Notes: generated from the sequence alone by a model not told the origin. Shown: positions 1 to 11,269, counted from the stretch's first letter. The stretch: DNA of 64,000 nt from Phocoena phocoena (GCF_963924675.1 NC_089226.1:40813124-40877123), one strand, 5' to 3'. Translations and numbers: made by a program.

Positions 1-1344
1 GGAGACACCTGTATGTCACAATGTGGATTTCCTTGGGTTTATCCCATTTGGGGTTTGCTCAGCCTCTTGGGAAATTTTCAGGCATGATTTCTTTGAGTAC
101 TTTTTTAGCCCTTGCCTTTCTCTCCTCTCCTTCCAAGACTCCAGTGACACAATTGTTGGGTCCCTTGTTATAGTTTCACATGTTCCTGAGAATCTGTTGA
201 TTTTCATTTTCATTCTGTTTTCTCCATGTTGTTCAGGTTGGGTAATTTCTATTGTTCACTGATTGTTTCTTGCATCTCCTCCATTCTGCTTGAGCCCCTC
301 TGCTGAGTTTTTATTTGATATGGTATTTTTCAGTTCTAAGATTTCCATTTGGTTTTACTTTACATCTTCTATTTCTCTGCTGAAACTTCCCTTATTTTCA
401 TTTCTTCCTGTTACGTTTCTGATTGCTTGCTGAAGCATTTTATGGTGGCTGCTTGAAATCTTCGTTGGTTCATTCTAACGTCTGTGTCATCTCCGTGTTG
501 TCCCTCATTGATTGTCTTTTCTCATTCAGGTTGAGATCTTCCTGGTTCTTGGTATGACAGTTGATTGAAACCTGGATATTTCGGGCATTATATAATGAGA
601 TTCAGGATCTTAATTAAAGCTTGTGTTTTAGTGGGCCTATTCTGACAATGTTAGAGCACAGATGGGGTGCAGCATCGTTCCCATCAGATGGTAGAGGAAA
701 CCCCAGTTTTTGACTCAGCTTCTATTGACACCTGGGGAGAGGGGTTCCTCATTACTGCTGGATGGGTGGGAGTTCTGGCCCCCCGGTAGTCTGTTACTGA
801 TACCACCCTGGCTGAGAGGGGCAGGGGTTCCTCATTACTGCTTCTGACATGGACTCCAGTCTCACTGTGGGGCACAGGAGGGTGGCCTCATTACCACCCA
901 GCTGTGGTTAATATCCTGACTCTCCACTAGACCTCACTGATGCCCCCTAGTGGAGAAGGGTAAGGATGTTTTGTTACTGCCTCCTGGGGGCACCCCACAT
1001 TAGTCTCCACTGGTACTCCTGAGGTGATGCCTCCTTACCTGCTGGCTGGGATGAAAGTGCTGCTGTTCTGCGGCCCTCTTGACACCACTTTGGTGGGGGA
1101 TTTGGGTTGACGGTGGAAATCTAGGTGCTCTGCCTACCTTTGCTGGTGTGGTGGGAGAGGGGCTCCAGGTTGCTCTGTGGTGTTTGGCTCAATTAGAGTG
1201 GTTGTTGTCTAGAGGTTTTCTGCCTTGCTCTGCTGCCCCTTTCCTTGTCTTTTGTCTAGAGAGAGCAGACTCTGCGGGGGCTTTTTTGTTTGGGCCCATT
1301 GCCCTTTCAAGGTTGTCAGCGTTTTCAGCTCCAAGTCTGGGATA
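1..1344 (-). mobile_element. Old L1 5' region, antisense (probable)
   Basis: No host exon is visible here. The first ~660 bases are T-rich, and on the minus strand they resemble the 5' end of an old mammalian L1 (L1M type), including the stretch around 580-600 that reads as ATTATATAATGCCC on the minus strand. From ~660 to 1340 the sequence becomes GC-rich, with repeated phrases such as 'CCTCATTAC', as in the 5' UTR of those elements. The short open frames here have no coding features. Assignment is by memory of the repeat family and the boundaries are approximate. Confidence 0.45.
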
Positions 1345-1412
1345 TATAAGTGGATTAGTTTGCCTGGGCTCCTGTAACAGAGTACTACAAACTGGGTGGC
1401 TTAAATAATAGA
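1345..1412 (-). mobile_element. MLT1-like LTR fragment
   Basis: The bases around 1350-1410 include 'ACTGGGTGGCTTAAATAATA'. Their reverse complement ends like the MLT1-like LTR at 54185-54630 (a GCC.CCCAGT..GT.GTACT pattern near the 3' end). It is a short terminal fragment of a MaLR-type LTR, with no retroviral coding sequence. Confidence is limited by the length. Confidence 0.4.
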
Positions 1413-1530
1413 CGCAAAATTTGGAGTGCCTTATACATCTAGCATAGTGTCTTCAATTAAATAAATGCATTTTCTCCAAAATGAAGCTTTTATGTTTGGC
1501 CATTAAATCCTTTATTTCCTAAAGTACTCG

Positions 1531-1739
1531 TTTTTTTTTTTTTTTTTGCGGTGCGCGGGCCTCTCACTGTTGTGGCCTCTCCCGTTGCGGAGCACAGGCT
1601 CCGGACGCGCAGGCTCAGCGGCCATGGCTCACGGGCCCAGCCGCTCTGTGGCATGTGGGATCCTCCTGGACCGGGGCACGAACCCGTGTCCCCTGCATCG
1701 GCAGGCGGACTCTCAACCACTGCGCCACCAGGGAAGCCC
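1531..1739 (-). mobile_element. CHR-type SINE, young short form
   Basis: On the minus strand it starts GGGCTTCCCTGGTGGCGCAG (tRNA-derived head with an A-box-like region) and runs through a B-box-like 'GGTTCGTGCCCCGG' to a CGCACCGC end and an A17 tail, seen as T17 at 1531-1547. At about 209 bp it lacks the internal block kept by the longer copy at 2053-2415. This is the short form expected of the cetacean-deletion subfamily of CHR-2. Open frames across it are SINE artefacts. Confidence 0.93.
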
Positions 1740-1812
1740 TCATATTTTTAATATTCAAGTAGCGTCTAAACTAAGTTTTTATTTTCTAACCTCTGAGACT
1801 TATTTTTTTAAC

Positions 1813-2043
1813 TTATTTTATTTTTATTTATTTTTGGCTGTGTTGGTCTTTGTTGCTGCACACGGGCTTTCTCCAGTTGCAGTGAGCAGGGGCTACTCTT
1901 CATTTTGGTGCGCAGGCTTCTCACTGTGGTGGCTTCTCTTGTTGCGGAACGTGGGCTCTAGGCGCGCGGGCTTCAGTAGGCTCGAACCCATGTCCCCTGC
2001 ATTGGCAGGCGGATTCTTAACCACTGTGCCACCAGGGAAGCCC
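1813..2043 (-). mobile_element. CHR-type SINE, older copy
   Basis: The minus strand has the tRNA-like head (GGGCTTCCCTGGTGGCACAG), then a diverged body with 'GCGCGCCTAGAGCCC' and a degraded A/T-rich tail (TATTTTTATTTATTT on the plus strand). It is more diverged than the short young copies. Its two flanks share CTGAGACT, at about 1793-1800 and 2043-2050, consistent with a target-site duplication. Confidence 0.85.
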
Positions 2044-2052
2044 TGAGACTGT

Positions 2053-2415
2053 TTTTAAAATTAATTAATTAATTAATCAATTTATTCATTTTGGCTGCAT
2101 TGGGTGTTTGTTGCTACATGCGGGATTTCTCTAGTTGTGGCAAGCAGGGGCTACTCGTGGTGAGCGGGCTTCTCATTGCGGTGGCTTCTCTTGTTGTGGA
2201 GCACAGGCCCTATGCACGTGGGCTTCAGTAATTGTGGCACGTGGGCTCAGTACTTGTGGCCTGCGGGCTCTAGAGCACAGGCCCAATAGTTGTGGCACAA
2301 GGGCTTAATTACTCAGTGGCATGTGGGATCTTCCTGGACACTGGACAAGGGCTCAAACCCATGTCCCCTGCATTGGCAGGCAGACTCTTAACCACTGCGC
2401 CACCAGGGAAGTCCC
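2053..2415 (-). mobile_element. CHR-type SINE, full-length older copy
   Basis: About 363 bp in minus orientation. It keeps the internal block missing from the short copies: several 'TTGTGGCAC..GGGCT' modules seen on the plus strand at 2170-2310. The tail is a degraded TTAATTAATTAA run at 2056-2078. The head lies at 2396-2415 next to a further CTGAGACT repeat (2417-2424). This copy shows which segment the young SINEs have lost. Confidence 0.88.
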
Positions 2416-2439
2416 ACTGAGACTGTTTTGATTCATGCT

Positions 2440-2640
2440 TGTTTTTGTAAACTACTGTATTGAGATATAATTGACATATTAAAAAGCTGTGCATATTTAA
2501 TGTATACAACTTGATGAGTTTAGAGATAAATATACATCTGTGAAATCATCTGTGCCGTTAACTTATCTATCAACTTCAAAAGTTTCTCCCCCTCTTTATT
2601 TATTATTTTACTGATGATTATTTTCAGAACATTGTGTGTA
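2440..2640 (-). mobile_element. Old L1 3' end fragment, antisense
   Basis: The phrase 'TATTGAGATATAATTGACAT' and the following text about a line of position and CCCCCTC resemble the 3' UTR of old mammalian L1 elements read on the minus strand, as does 62020-62345. It has no coding potential. It runs into the alternating purine-pyrimidine tract at 2630-2735. Confidence 0.5.
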
Positions 2641-2735
2641 TATATGTATGTATGTGTATACGTTGCTTACATATACATACACGTCTATGTACATATACAC
2701 ACATTTGTGTGTATACATATATATGTATATGTTTA
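2630..2735. repeat. TG/TA-rich alternating purine-pyrimidine tract
   Basis: An imperfect low-complexity run of GTATATATGTATG, ACATATACATACAC and GTATACATATATATG units. Several are mutually palindromic, so the tract can form hairpins or cruciforms. It is a simple repeat with no gene. Confidence 0.8.
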
Positions 2736-3074
2736 TTTTCCTGAAATTCTTGGGTGCAACTCTTGTTAATATAAAAACCTTTTGTTATAAGCTAAACATT
2801 TTATGCAGCAAATGAAGCCAAAGAGCTGTTTTAATTTGGTTACTCATCATTTTATCCATCAAAGTCATTTGGGAGTGACTCATCAAATAATTTATCTCAG
2901 CTGAGAGATATGTTTGGGATTGGAAATGGTTTGAACTGAAACAGTACTGACTTTTGGAAAATTTTCCTCAAGCTGATGAAAATGAGGAATTTCAAAGCTG
3001 TTCTGATTTTCAGAAACAAACAAACAAAAAAGAAAAAGAAATCAAACCAAAATGGGAAGAATGTTAGCTCAGTT

Positions 3075-3280
3075 CTTTTTTTTTTTTTGCAGTACGCGGG
3101 CCTCTCACTGTTGTGGCCTCTCCCGTTGCGGAGCATAGGCTCCGGATGCGCAGGCTCAGCGGCCATGGCTCACGGGCCCAGCCGCTCTGCGGCATGTGGG
3201 ATCTTCCTGGACCGGGACACGAACCCATGTCCCCTGCATCAGCAGGCGGACCCTCAACCACTGCGCCACCAGGGAAGCCC
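3075..3280 (-). mobile_element. CHR-type SINE, young short form
   Basis: A T-run at 3075-3088 (A-tail) and the GGGCTTCCCTGGTGGCGCAG head at 3261-3280 mark a minus-oriented copy of the short form. A perfect target-site duplication, AGCTCAGTTCTTTT, flanks it at 3066-3079 and 3281-3294. The undamaged duplication and the low divergence indicate a recent insertion. Confidence 0.94.
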
Positions 3281-3294
3281 AGCTCAGTTCTTTT

Positions 3295-4015
3295 CTATTT
3301 TGTCACTTTAATGTATAAAATTTTCTGATATAGATCTGTTATGTGCACCTCAAGTACAGCATAGCATCTACTTAGTATGGGCCCTTTGGCCTCATCTTAT
3401 ATAATAATCCTTTAGGTGGTTCACCATCCCTGATAAAAGGCATGTTGACTGGATAAGTGAGAAGCCTAGTTCTTTATTTTATGTGAAGCACACAGAGCCA
3501 AATAAATTTTATTGCTGATGGTTCTTCCTGTTAAAGGAGCAACCATATCATTTCTGTGTGAGTAAACAAAATTTAGGGAGTCACACATCAGGCTTCTCTT
3601 AATCTAGAAGCGATCTGGATTATCAGTTGTCAACTGTCATTGTCAAAACAAGTGTGGTTCAGTCTGACCACTTATGTCCTTGGGCATATTTTGTTTTTCC
3701 CCTCCTTGGCAGGCAGGGGAGGAAGGTGTACCAGTTTAAACTGTTAAGTGCAGCCTCTGCCATTAGGTGCCTTCCCGAGAGGGTTTACCTCTATCATGCT
3801 GAGTGGGATTCCTAAGGCAATGATTCTCAATGGGGCTTTAAAGAAGGGAGAACCCTGGGCTGTGGGTGGCATCCCTGCTGCCAGCAACTCGTATTGCAGG
3901 GAGTCACAAGTCTTTCTTTGATTAAAAAAAACCCCAAACGTGGATAGATTAAGTCATCCACAAAAAAGGATTGTTTTTAGTGGTGACTCTGGGGGTTGGG
4001 GGTCACCTTATAAAG
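3295..4015. other. Intergenic DNA, no gene seen
   Basis: AT-rich single-copy-looking sequence 3' of DEUP1. The longest open frame (62 codons at 3627-3815) has no recognisable motif and no splice context. I see no RNA gene or recognisable repeat. Confidence 0.5.
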
Positions 4016-4200
4016 CCCTATGTCTGTTTAGAGGCAGTGTGACCTGGTAGAAGCAGCATGGACTTTGCAGTCCCACTGACTGGACATATTCCAGATATCT
4101 GACCTTGAGATAAATCACTCAATCTTTTAAGTCTCAAAATAAAATGGGCCTAATTATTATTTTGAGGGGTTATTATAAAGATTACATTTAATGTAAAAGT
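4016..4200 (+). repeat. MIR SINE remnant
   Basis: The order 'GGCAGTGTGACCTGGTAGAA', then 'CTTGAGATAAATCACTCAAT', a 'TCTCAAAATAAAATGGG' segment and 'GGGGTTATTATAAAGATTA' follows the MIR core and 3' region. It is ancient and diverged. Confidence 0.6.
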
Positions 4201-5391
4201 CACCAATCATCGAAATTGACTCAAGAAGAAATAGAAAACCTTAATGGATCTATAACAAGGAGAAAAATTGAATTAATTACTAAAATTTTCTCACAAACAA
4301 AAACCCAGGTCCAGATAGCTTCACTAGTGAAATCCATCAGATATTTGAAGAAATAATGCTAGTTCTTTACAAACTCTTCCACAAAATAGAGGAGTAAGGG
4401 AAACTTCCCAGTTTGTTCTATGATGTAAAAACTGGGTTTCCCCTGGTGGTGCAGTGGTTAAGAATCCGCCTGCTAATGCAGGGGACACGGGTTCGAGCCC
4501 TGGTCCAGGAAGATCCCACATGCGGCAGAGCAACTAACCCCATGTGCCATAACTCCTGAGCCTGTGCTCTAGAGCCCGCATGCCACACTACTCAGCCTGT
4601 GTGCCACAACCACTGAAGCCTGTGTGCCTAGAGCCCGTGATCAACAACAAGAGAAGCCCACACAATGAGAAGCCCGCGTGCTGCAACGAAGAGTAGCCCC
4701 TGCTCGATGCAACTAAAGAAAGCTCGCGTGCAGCAGCGAAGACCCAACACAGCCAAAAATAAATAAATAAATAAGTAAAACTTTTTAAAGATTAAAAAGA
4801 TAAAATAAAATAAAAATTGCCCTGATACCAAAGCCAGATAAGACATGACAAGAAAACTGCAAACCATTATTGCTTATGAATATAGACACAAAATCCTCAA
4901 CAAAATGTTAGTAAACCAAATCCAACAGCGTGTAAGAAAGGATTATACATTATGATTAAGCAGGATTTGTCCCAAGAATGCAAGATTGGTTCATCCTAAA
5001 AATAAGTTTATATAATATACTATATTAATAAAGAACAAAAACCACATGATCACCTCAATAGATGCAAAAAAAGCATTTGACAAAATCTAACAGCCAGTCA
5101 TGAAAGCTTTCAACAAATTAGGAATAGATGGGAACTTCCTTAACCTGATAAAAAGCATATAGAAAAAAACCTACAGCTAACATCATGCTTAATGGTGAAA
5201 GACTGAAACATTTTCCATAAGATCAGGCACAAGGAAAACATGGTTGCTTTCACTACTTCAAGTTGACATTGTACTGGAGTTTCCAGCTAGTGCAATCAGG
5301 TAAGAAAGAAAAAAAAAGACAGTGCACCCAGAATGGAAAGGAAGAAGTAAAAGCTGTCTTTATTTAAAGACAACATGATCCTTATGTAGAA
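4201..5391 (+). mobile_element. Older L1, ORF2 RT-region fragment (left part)
   Basis: A plus-oriented decayed L1 ORF2. Recognisable pieces are the segment leading to 'CCAGGTCCAGATAGCTTCAC' (4305-4325, start of the RT region), 'AAATCCTCAACAAAATGTTA' (4890-4910) and 'TCACCTCAATAGATGCAAAA' (5050-5070). It stops abruptly at about 5391, just after the part that encodes the RT active-site region. Its continuation appears at 11270 after a large interruption. A SINE at 4434-4790 also splits it. Many stops make it a pseudogene. Confidence 0.8.
4434..4790 (+). mobile_element. CHR-type SINE, long older copy
   Basis: The plus-strand head 'GGGTTTCCCCTGGTGGTGCA' with 'GGACACGGGTTCGAGCCC' is followed by the long CHR body (repeated GCCTGTGTGCC..AGAGCCC modules) and a tail of AAATAAATAAATAAATAAG. 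The length of about 350 bp matches the full form. It sits inside the older L1 at 4201-5391, so it inserted after that L1. Confidence 0.87.
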
Positions 5392-5890
5392 AATTTTCTC
5401 TTTTACGGACTGTGATTTTGGCATCATAGCTAAGAAATATTTGCTTGACTCAACGACACAAATATTTTCTGCTACATTTTCTTCTAAAAGTTTTACAGTT
5501 TCAGGTTTTACATCAGGTTTATGATCCACTCTTAGTTAACATTTTTGTATAGTGTAAGGGTCTAGATTCTTCCTTTTACATGCAGATGGATACCCCATTG
5601 TTCCAGACCATTTGTTGAAGACTATTCTTTACCCCATTGAATTATCTTGGTACTTTTTGTTGAAAAATCAACTGACCATAAATATAAAGCTTTATTTCTA
5701 GACTCTTAATTATTTCCCATTGATCTATATGTTTTTCCTTATGCCACTACCACAGTCTTTTTTTTGAATATTGGAATTTTATTTCATTTCTTTATACAGC
5801 AGGTTCTTATTAGTTATCTGTTTTAGACATATAAGTGTATACATGTCAATCCCAATCTGCCAATTCATCACACCCCACCCCCACCGCCCA
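5392..5890. repeat. Left arm of a ~490-bp inverted duplication
   Basis: The bases from 5392 to 5763 are, by eye, about 97% identical to the reverse complement of 10898-11269. Further in, 5764-5890 matches the reverse complement of the L1 3' terminus at 10780-10897 less closely (about 85%). Differences are scattered substitutions and 2-base indels, so this is not a perfect fold-back from a chimeric read. The arm consists of older L1 ORF2 sequence plus an L1 3' UTR and A-rich tail, both in minus orientation. See the right arm and the finding. Confidence 0.85.
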
Positions 5891-6062
5891 GAATAAATGA
5901 GCTCAGCAAAGTCACAGATGACAAGACCAATGTACAAAAATTGATTATATTTGGACTGGCTAAAAGTGCCTTCAGTTTTTAAGTAAAAATAAAAGACACA
6001 TTTTTCATTTTCACCGAGAACTTGATAGAACAACGTATTCATCCTTTTGTTCCACTACCTTC
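5891..6062 (-). other. Unidentified segment at the L1 5' junction
   Basis: This ~170-bp piece does not read as L1 to me. On the minus strand a short open frame runs to a stop near 6011 (ending VEQKDEYVVLSSSR), followed by an AT-rich stretch with TTTATTTTTACTT and then GAGCTCATTTATTCTGGG. It looks like the C-terminus and 3' UTR of some mRNA, or may simply be diverged repeat. I do not recognise a parent gene. Confidence 0.3.
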
Positions 6063-9000
6063 TGCAATTTTTCCAGGACAACATTAAACACAACATTTGC
6101 AGTATAGGGGTCCCAGAAGGTGAAGAGAGAGAGAAAGGACCCGAGAAAATATTTGAAGAGATTATAGTTGAAAACTTCCCTAACATGGGACAGGAAATAG
6201 CCACCCAAGTCCAGGAAGTGCAGAGAGTCCCAGGCAGGATAAACCCAAGGAAAAACGTGCCGAGACACATAGTAATCAAATTGACAAAAATTAAAGGCAA
6301 AGAAAAATTATTGAAAGCAACAAGGGAAAAATGACAAATAACATAAAAGGGAACTCCCATAAAGTTAACAGCTGATTTCTCAGCAGAAACTCTACAAGCC
6401 AGAAGGGAGTGGCACAATATGTTTAAAGTGATGAAAGGGAAGAACCTACAACAAAGATTACACTACCCGGCAAGTATCTCATTCAGATTCGATGGAGAAA
6501 TCAAAAGCTTTACAGACAAGCAAAAGCTAAGAGAATTCAGGAGCACCAAACCAGCTCTACAACAAATGGTGAAGGAACTTCTCTAAGTGGGAAACACAAG
6601 AGAAGAAAAGGACCTACAAAAACAAACTCAAAACAATTAAGAAACTGGTAATAGGACCATACATATCGATAATTACCTTAAACGTGAATGGATTAAATGC
6701 TCCAACCAAAAGACACAGGCTTGCTGAATGGATACATAAACAAGACCCGTACATAGGCTGTCTACAAGAGACCCACTTCCGTCCTAGGGACACATAAAGA
6801 CTGAAAGTGAGGGGATGGAAAAACGTATTCCATGAATGGAGATCAAAAGAAAGCTGGAGTATCAATGCTCATATCAGATAAAAGACTTTAAAATAATGAA
6901 TGTTACAAGAGACAAGGAAGGACACTACATAATGATCAAGGGATCAATCCAAGAAGAAGATATAACAATTACAAATATATATGCACCCAACATAGGAGCA
7001 CCTCAATACATAAGGTAACTGCTAACAGCTATAAAAGAGGAAATTGACAGTAACACAATAATAGTGGGGGAGTTTAACACCTTAATTACACCAATGGACA
7101 GATCATCCAAAATGAAAATAAATAAGGAAACAGAAGCTTTAAATGACACAATAGACCAGATAGATTTAATTGATATTTATAGGACATTCCATCCAAAAAC
7201 AGCAGGTTACACTTTCTTCTCAAGTGCGCATGGAACATTCTCCAGGATAGATGACACCTTGGGTCACAAATCAAGCCTCCAAAAATTTAAGAAAATTGAA
7301 AGCATATCAAGAATCTGTCCTGACCACAATGCTATGAGATTAGAAATGAATTACAGGGAAAAAAACGTAAAAAACCACAAACACATGGAGGCTAAACAAT
7401 ATGTTACTAAATAACAAAGAAATCACTGAAGAAATCAAAGAAGAAATCAGAAAATACCCAGAGACAAATTACAACGAAAACACGATGACCAAAAACCTAT
7501 GGGATGCAGTAAAAGCACTTCTAAGAGGGAAGTTTATAGCAATACGCACCTACGTCAAGAAACAAGAAAAATCTCCAATAAACAATCTAATCTTAGACTT
7601 AAAGGAACTAGAGAAAGAAGAACAAACAAAACCCAAAGTTAGTAGAAGGAAAGAAATCATAAAGATCAGAGCAGAAATAAATGAAATAGAAACAAAGAAA
7701 ACAATAGGAAAGATCAGTAAAGCTAAAAGCTGGTTCTTTGAGAAGATAAAAAAAATTGATAAACCTTTAGCCAGACTCATCAAGAAAAAGAGGGAGAGGA
7801 CTCAAATCAATAAAATTAGAAATGAAAAAGGAAAAGTTACAACAGACACCACAGAAATACAAAGCATCCTAGAGACTACTACAAGCAACTCTATGCCACT
7901 AAAATGGACAACCTGGAGGAAATGGACAAATTCTTAGAAAGGTATAAACTTCCAAGCCTGAACCAGGAAGAAATAGAAAATATGAAAAGAGCAATCACAA
8001 GTAATGAAATTGAAACTGTGATTAAAAATCTTCCAACAAACAGAAGTCCAGGACCAGATGGCTTCACAGGTGAATTCTATCAAACATTTAGAGAAGAGTT
8101 AACACCCATCCTTCTCAAACTCTTCCAAAAAATTGAAGAGGAAGGAACACTCCCAAACTCATTCTATGAGGCCATTCTATGAGGCCTGATACCAAAACCA
8201 GATGAAGATGCTAGAATAAAAGAAAATTACAGACCAATATCACTGATGGCTATAGATGCAAAAATTCTCAACAAAATACCAGCAAACAGGGCTTCCCTGG
8301 TGGCACAGTGGTTGAGAGTCCGCCTGCCGATGCAGGGGACACGGGTTCGTGCCCCGGTCCGGGAAGATCCCACATACTGCAGAGTGGCTGGGACCGTGAG
8401 CCATGGCCGCTGAGCCTGAGCGTCCAGAGCCTGTGCTCCGCAACGGGAGAGGCCACAACAGTGAGAGGCCCGCGTACCGCAAAAAAAAAAAAAAAAAAAA
8501 AACACCAGCAAACAGAATCCAACAACACATTAAAAGGATCATACACCGTGACCAAGTGGGATTTATCCCAGGGATGCAAGGATTCTTCAATATATGCAAA
8601 TCAATCAACGTGATACACCATATTAACAAATTGAAGAATAAAAACCATATGGTCGTCTCAAAAGATGCAGAAAAAGCTTTCAACAAAATTTAACACCCAT
8701 TTATGATAAAAACTCTCCAGAAAGTGGGCATAGAGGAAACCTACCTCAACATAATAAAGGCCATTTATAACAAACCCACAGCAAACATCATTCTCATTGG
8801 TGAAAAACATAAAGCATTTTCTCTAAGATCAAGAACAAGACAAGGATGTCCACTCTCGCCACTATTATTCAACGTAGTTTAGAAAGTCCTAGCCACAGCA
8901 GTCAGAGAAGAAAAAGAATTAAAAGGAATACAAATTGGAAAAGAAGAAGTAAAACTGTCACTGTTTGCAGATGACATGATACTATACATAGAGAACCCTA

Positions 9001-10897
9001 AAGATGCTACCAGAAAACTACTAGAGCTAATCAATGAATTTGGTAAAGTTGCAGGATACAAAATTAATGCACAGATATCTCTTGCATTCCTATACACTAA
9101 TGATGAAAAATCTGAAAGAGGAATTAAGGAAACACTCCCATTTACCACTGCAACAAAAAGAATAAAATACCTAGGAATAAACCTACCTAGGGAGCCAAAG
9201 ACCTGTATGCAGAAAACTATAAGACACTGATGAAAGAAATTAAAGACAATACAAACAAATGGAGAGATATACCATGTTCTTGGTTTGGAAGAATCAATAT
9301 TGTGAAAATGACTCTACTACCCAAAGCAATCTACAGATTCAATGCAATCCCTATCAAATTACCAATGGCATTTTTTACAGAACTAGAACAAAAAATCTTA
9401 AAATTTGTATGGAGACACAAAAGACCCCGAATAGCCTCAAGCAGTCTTGAGGGGAAAAAACGGAGCTGGAGGAATCAGGCTCCCTGACTTCAGACTATAC
9501 TATAAAGCTACAGTAACCAAGACACTATGATACTGGCACAAAAGCAGAAATATAGATCAATGGAACAGGATAGAAAGCCCAGAGATAAACCCACGCACCT
9601 ATGGTCAACTAGTCTATGACAAAGGAGGCAAGGATATACAATGGAGAAAAGACAGTCTCTTCAATAAGTGGTGCTGGGAAAACTGGACAGCTACATGTAA
9701 AAGAACAAAATTAGAACACTCCCTAACACCGTACACAAAATTAAACTCTAAATGGATTACAGACCTAAATGTAAGACTGGACACTATAAAACTCTTAGAG
9801 GAAAACATAGGAAGGACACTCTTTGACATAAATCACAGCAAGATCTTTTTTGACCCACGTCCTAGAGTATGGAAATAAAAACAAAAATACACAAATGGGA
9901 CCTAATGAAACTTAAAAGCTTTTGCAAAGCAAAGGAAACTACAAACAAGACGAAAAGACAACCCTCAGAATGGGAGAAAATATTTGCAAATGAATCAATG
10001 GACAAAGGAGTAATCTCCAAAATATATAAACAGCTCATGCAGCTCGATATTAAAGAAAAAACAACCCAATCCAAAAATGGGCAGAAGACCTCAATAGACA
10101 TTTCTCCAAAGAAGACATACAAATGGCCAAGAGGCACATGAAAAGCTGCTCAACATCACTAATTATTAGAGAAATGCAAATCAAAACTACAATGAGGTAT
10201 CACCTCACAGCAGTTAGAATGGGCATCATCAGAAAATCTACAAACAACAAACGCTGGAGAGGGCGTGGAGAAAAGGGAACCCTCTTGCACTGTTGGTGGG
10301 AATGTAAATTGTTACAGCCACTATGGAGAATAGTATGGAGGCTCCTTAAAGAACTAAAAATAGAATTACCATATGACCCAGCAATCTCACTACTGGGTAT
10401 ACCCAGAGAAAACCATAATTCAAAAAGACACATGTACCCCAATGTTCATTGCAGCACTATTTACGATAGCCAGGTCATGGAAGCAACCTAAATGCCCATC
10501 GACAGACAAATGGATAAAGAAGATGTGCTACATATATACAATGGAATATTACTCAGACATAAAAACGAATGAAATTGGGTCGTTTGTAGAGGCGTTAATG
10601 GATCTAGAGATTGTCATACAGAGTGAAGTAAGTCAGAAAGAGAAAAACAAATATCGTATATTAATGCATGTATGTGGAACCTAGAAAAATGGTACAGATG
10701 AACCGGTTTGCAGGGAAGAAATAGAGATGCAGATGTAGAGAAGAAACGAATGCATACCAAGGGGGAAAGTGGCGGCAGGAGGGTGGTGGTGTTGTGATGA
10801 ATTGGGATATTGAGATTGACATATATACAGTAATATGTATAAAATAGGTAACTATTAAGAACCTCCTGTATAAAAAAATAAAATTCAAGTTTTCAAA
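6063..10897 (+). mobile_element. L1 LINE, 5'-truncated, relatively young, inactive
   Basis: A plus-oriented L1 that begins inside ORF1; an ORF1 C-terminal frame 6047-6334 contains GVPEGEEREKGPEKIFEE. ORF1 ends near 6583. ORF2 starts around 6655. The endonuclease region contains TNIYAPNIGAPQYIR and SSAHGTFSRIDD. The reverse transcriptase spans ~7900-9230 with the active-site motif FADD at 8964-8975. The C-terminal region runs to ~10680. The 3' UTR includes GATTGACATATATACAG and ends in an AATAAAA tail. Stops and frameshifts break ORF2 into many pieces and a SINE sits at 8290-8502, so it cannot be autonomous. It splits an older L1. Confidence 0.93.
8290..8502 (+). mobile_element. CHR-type SINE, young, nested in L1
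   Basis: A plus-oriented short-form copy starting GGCTTCCCTGGTGGCACAG and ending CGCGTACCGC with an A22 tail (8481-8502). The target-site duplication ACCAGCAAACAG is at 8278-8289 and 8504-8515. It interrupts ORF2 of the L1 between the codons for QQ.. and the RT region, so it is younger than that L1. Confidence 0.95.
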
Positions 10898-11269
10898 AGA
10901 AAAGACTATGTGGTAGTGGCATAAGGATAAACATATAGATCAATGGAAAATAACTGAGTCTAGAAATAAAGCCTTATATTTATGGTCAGTTGATTTTTCA
11001 ACAAAAAGTACCAAGATAATTCAATGGGGTTAAGAATAGTCTTCAACAAATGGTCTGGGACAATGGGGTATCCATCTGCATGTAAAAGGATGAATCTAGA
11101 CCCTTGCACTATACAAAAATGTTAACTAAGAGTGGATCATAAACCTGATGTAAAACCTGAAACTGTAAAACTTTTAGAAGAAAATGTAGCAGAAAATATT
11201 TGTGTCGTTGAGTCAAGCAAATATTTCTTAGCTATGATGCCAAAATCACAGTCCGTAAAAGAGAAAATT
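10780..11269. repeat. Right arm of a ~490-bp inverted duplication
   Basis: It contains the 3' end of the L1 at 6063-10897 (10780-10897) and the adjoining older L1 ORF2 sequence (10898-11269), both in plus orientation. Its reverse complement recurs at 5392-5890. The homology runs through the L1 tail into the flank, so both arms hold the same insertion junction. It therefore looks like a copied junction and not two independent insertions. Confidence 0.85.

Noticed and set aside
5296..5529. 77-codon minus frame MDHKPDVKPETVKLLEENVAE
   Set aside because: It is L1 ORF2 C-terminal sequence in the left arm of the inverted duplication, not a host gene.
8227..8693. Several overlapping frames of ~95-150 codons, and similar ones at every SINE
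   Set aside because: The same peptides (for example [16 protein letters not shown]) recur at each CHR SINE on either strand. They are SINE translation, not genes.
6055..10491. Frames encoding endonuclease and reverse transcriptase pieces
   Set aside because: They are fragments of a decayed L1 ORF2 broken by stops, frameshifts and a SINE. I annotate the element, not separate genes.
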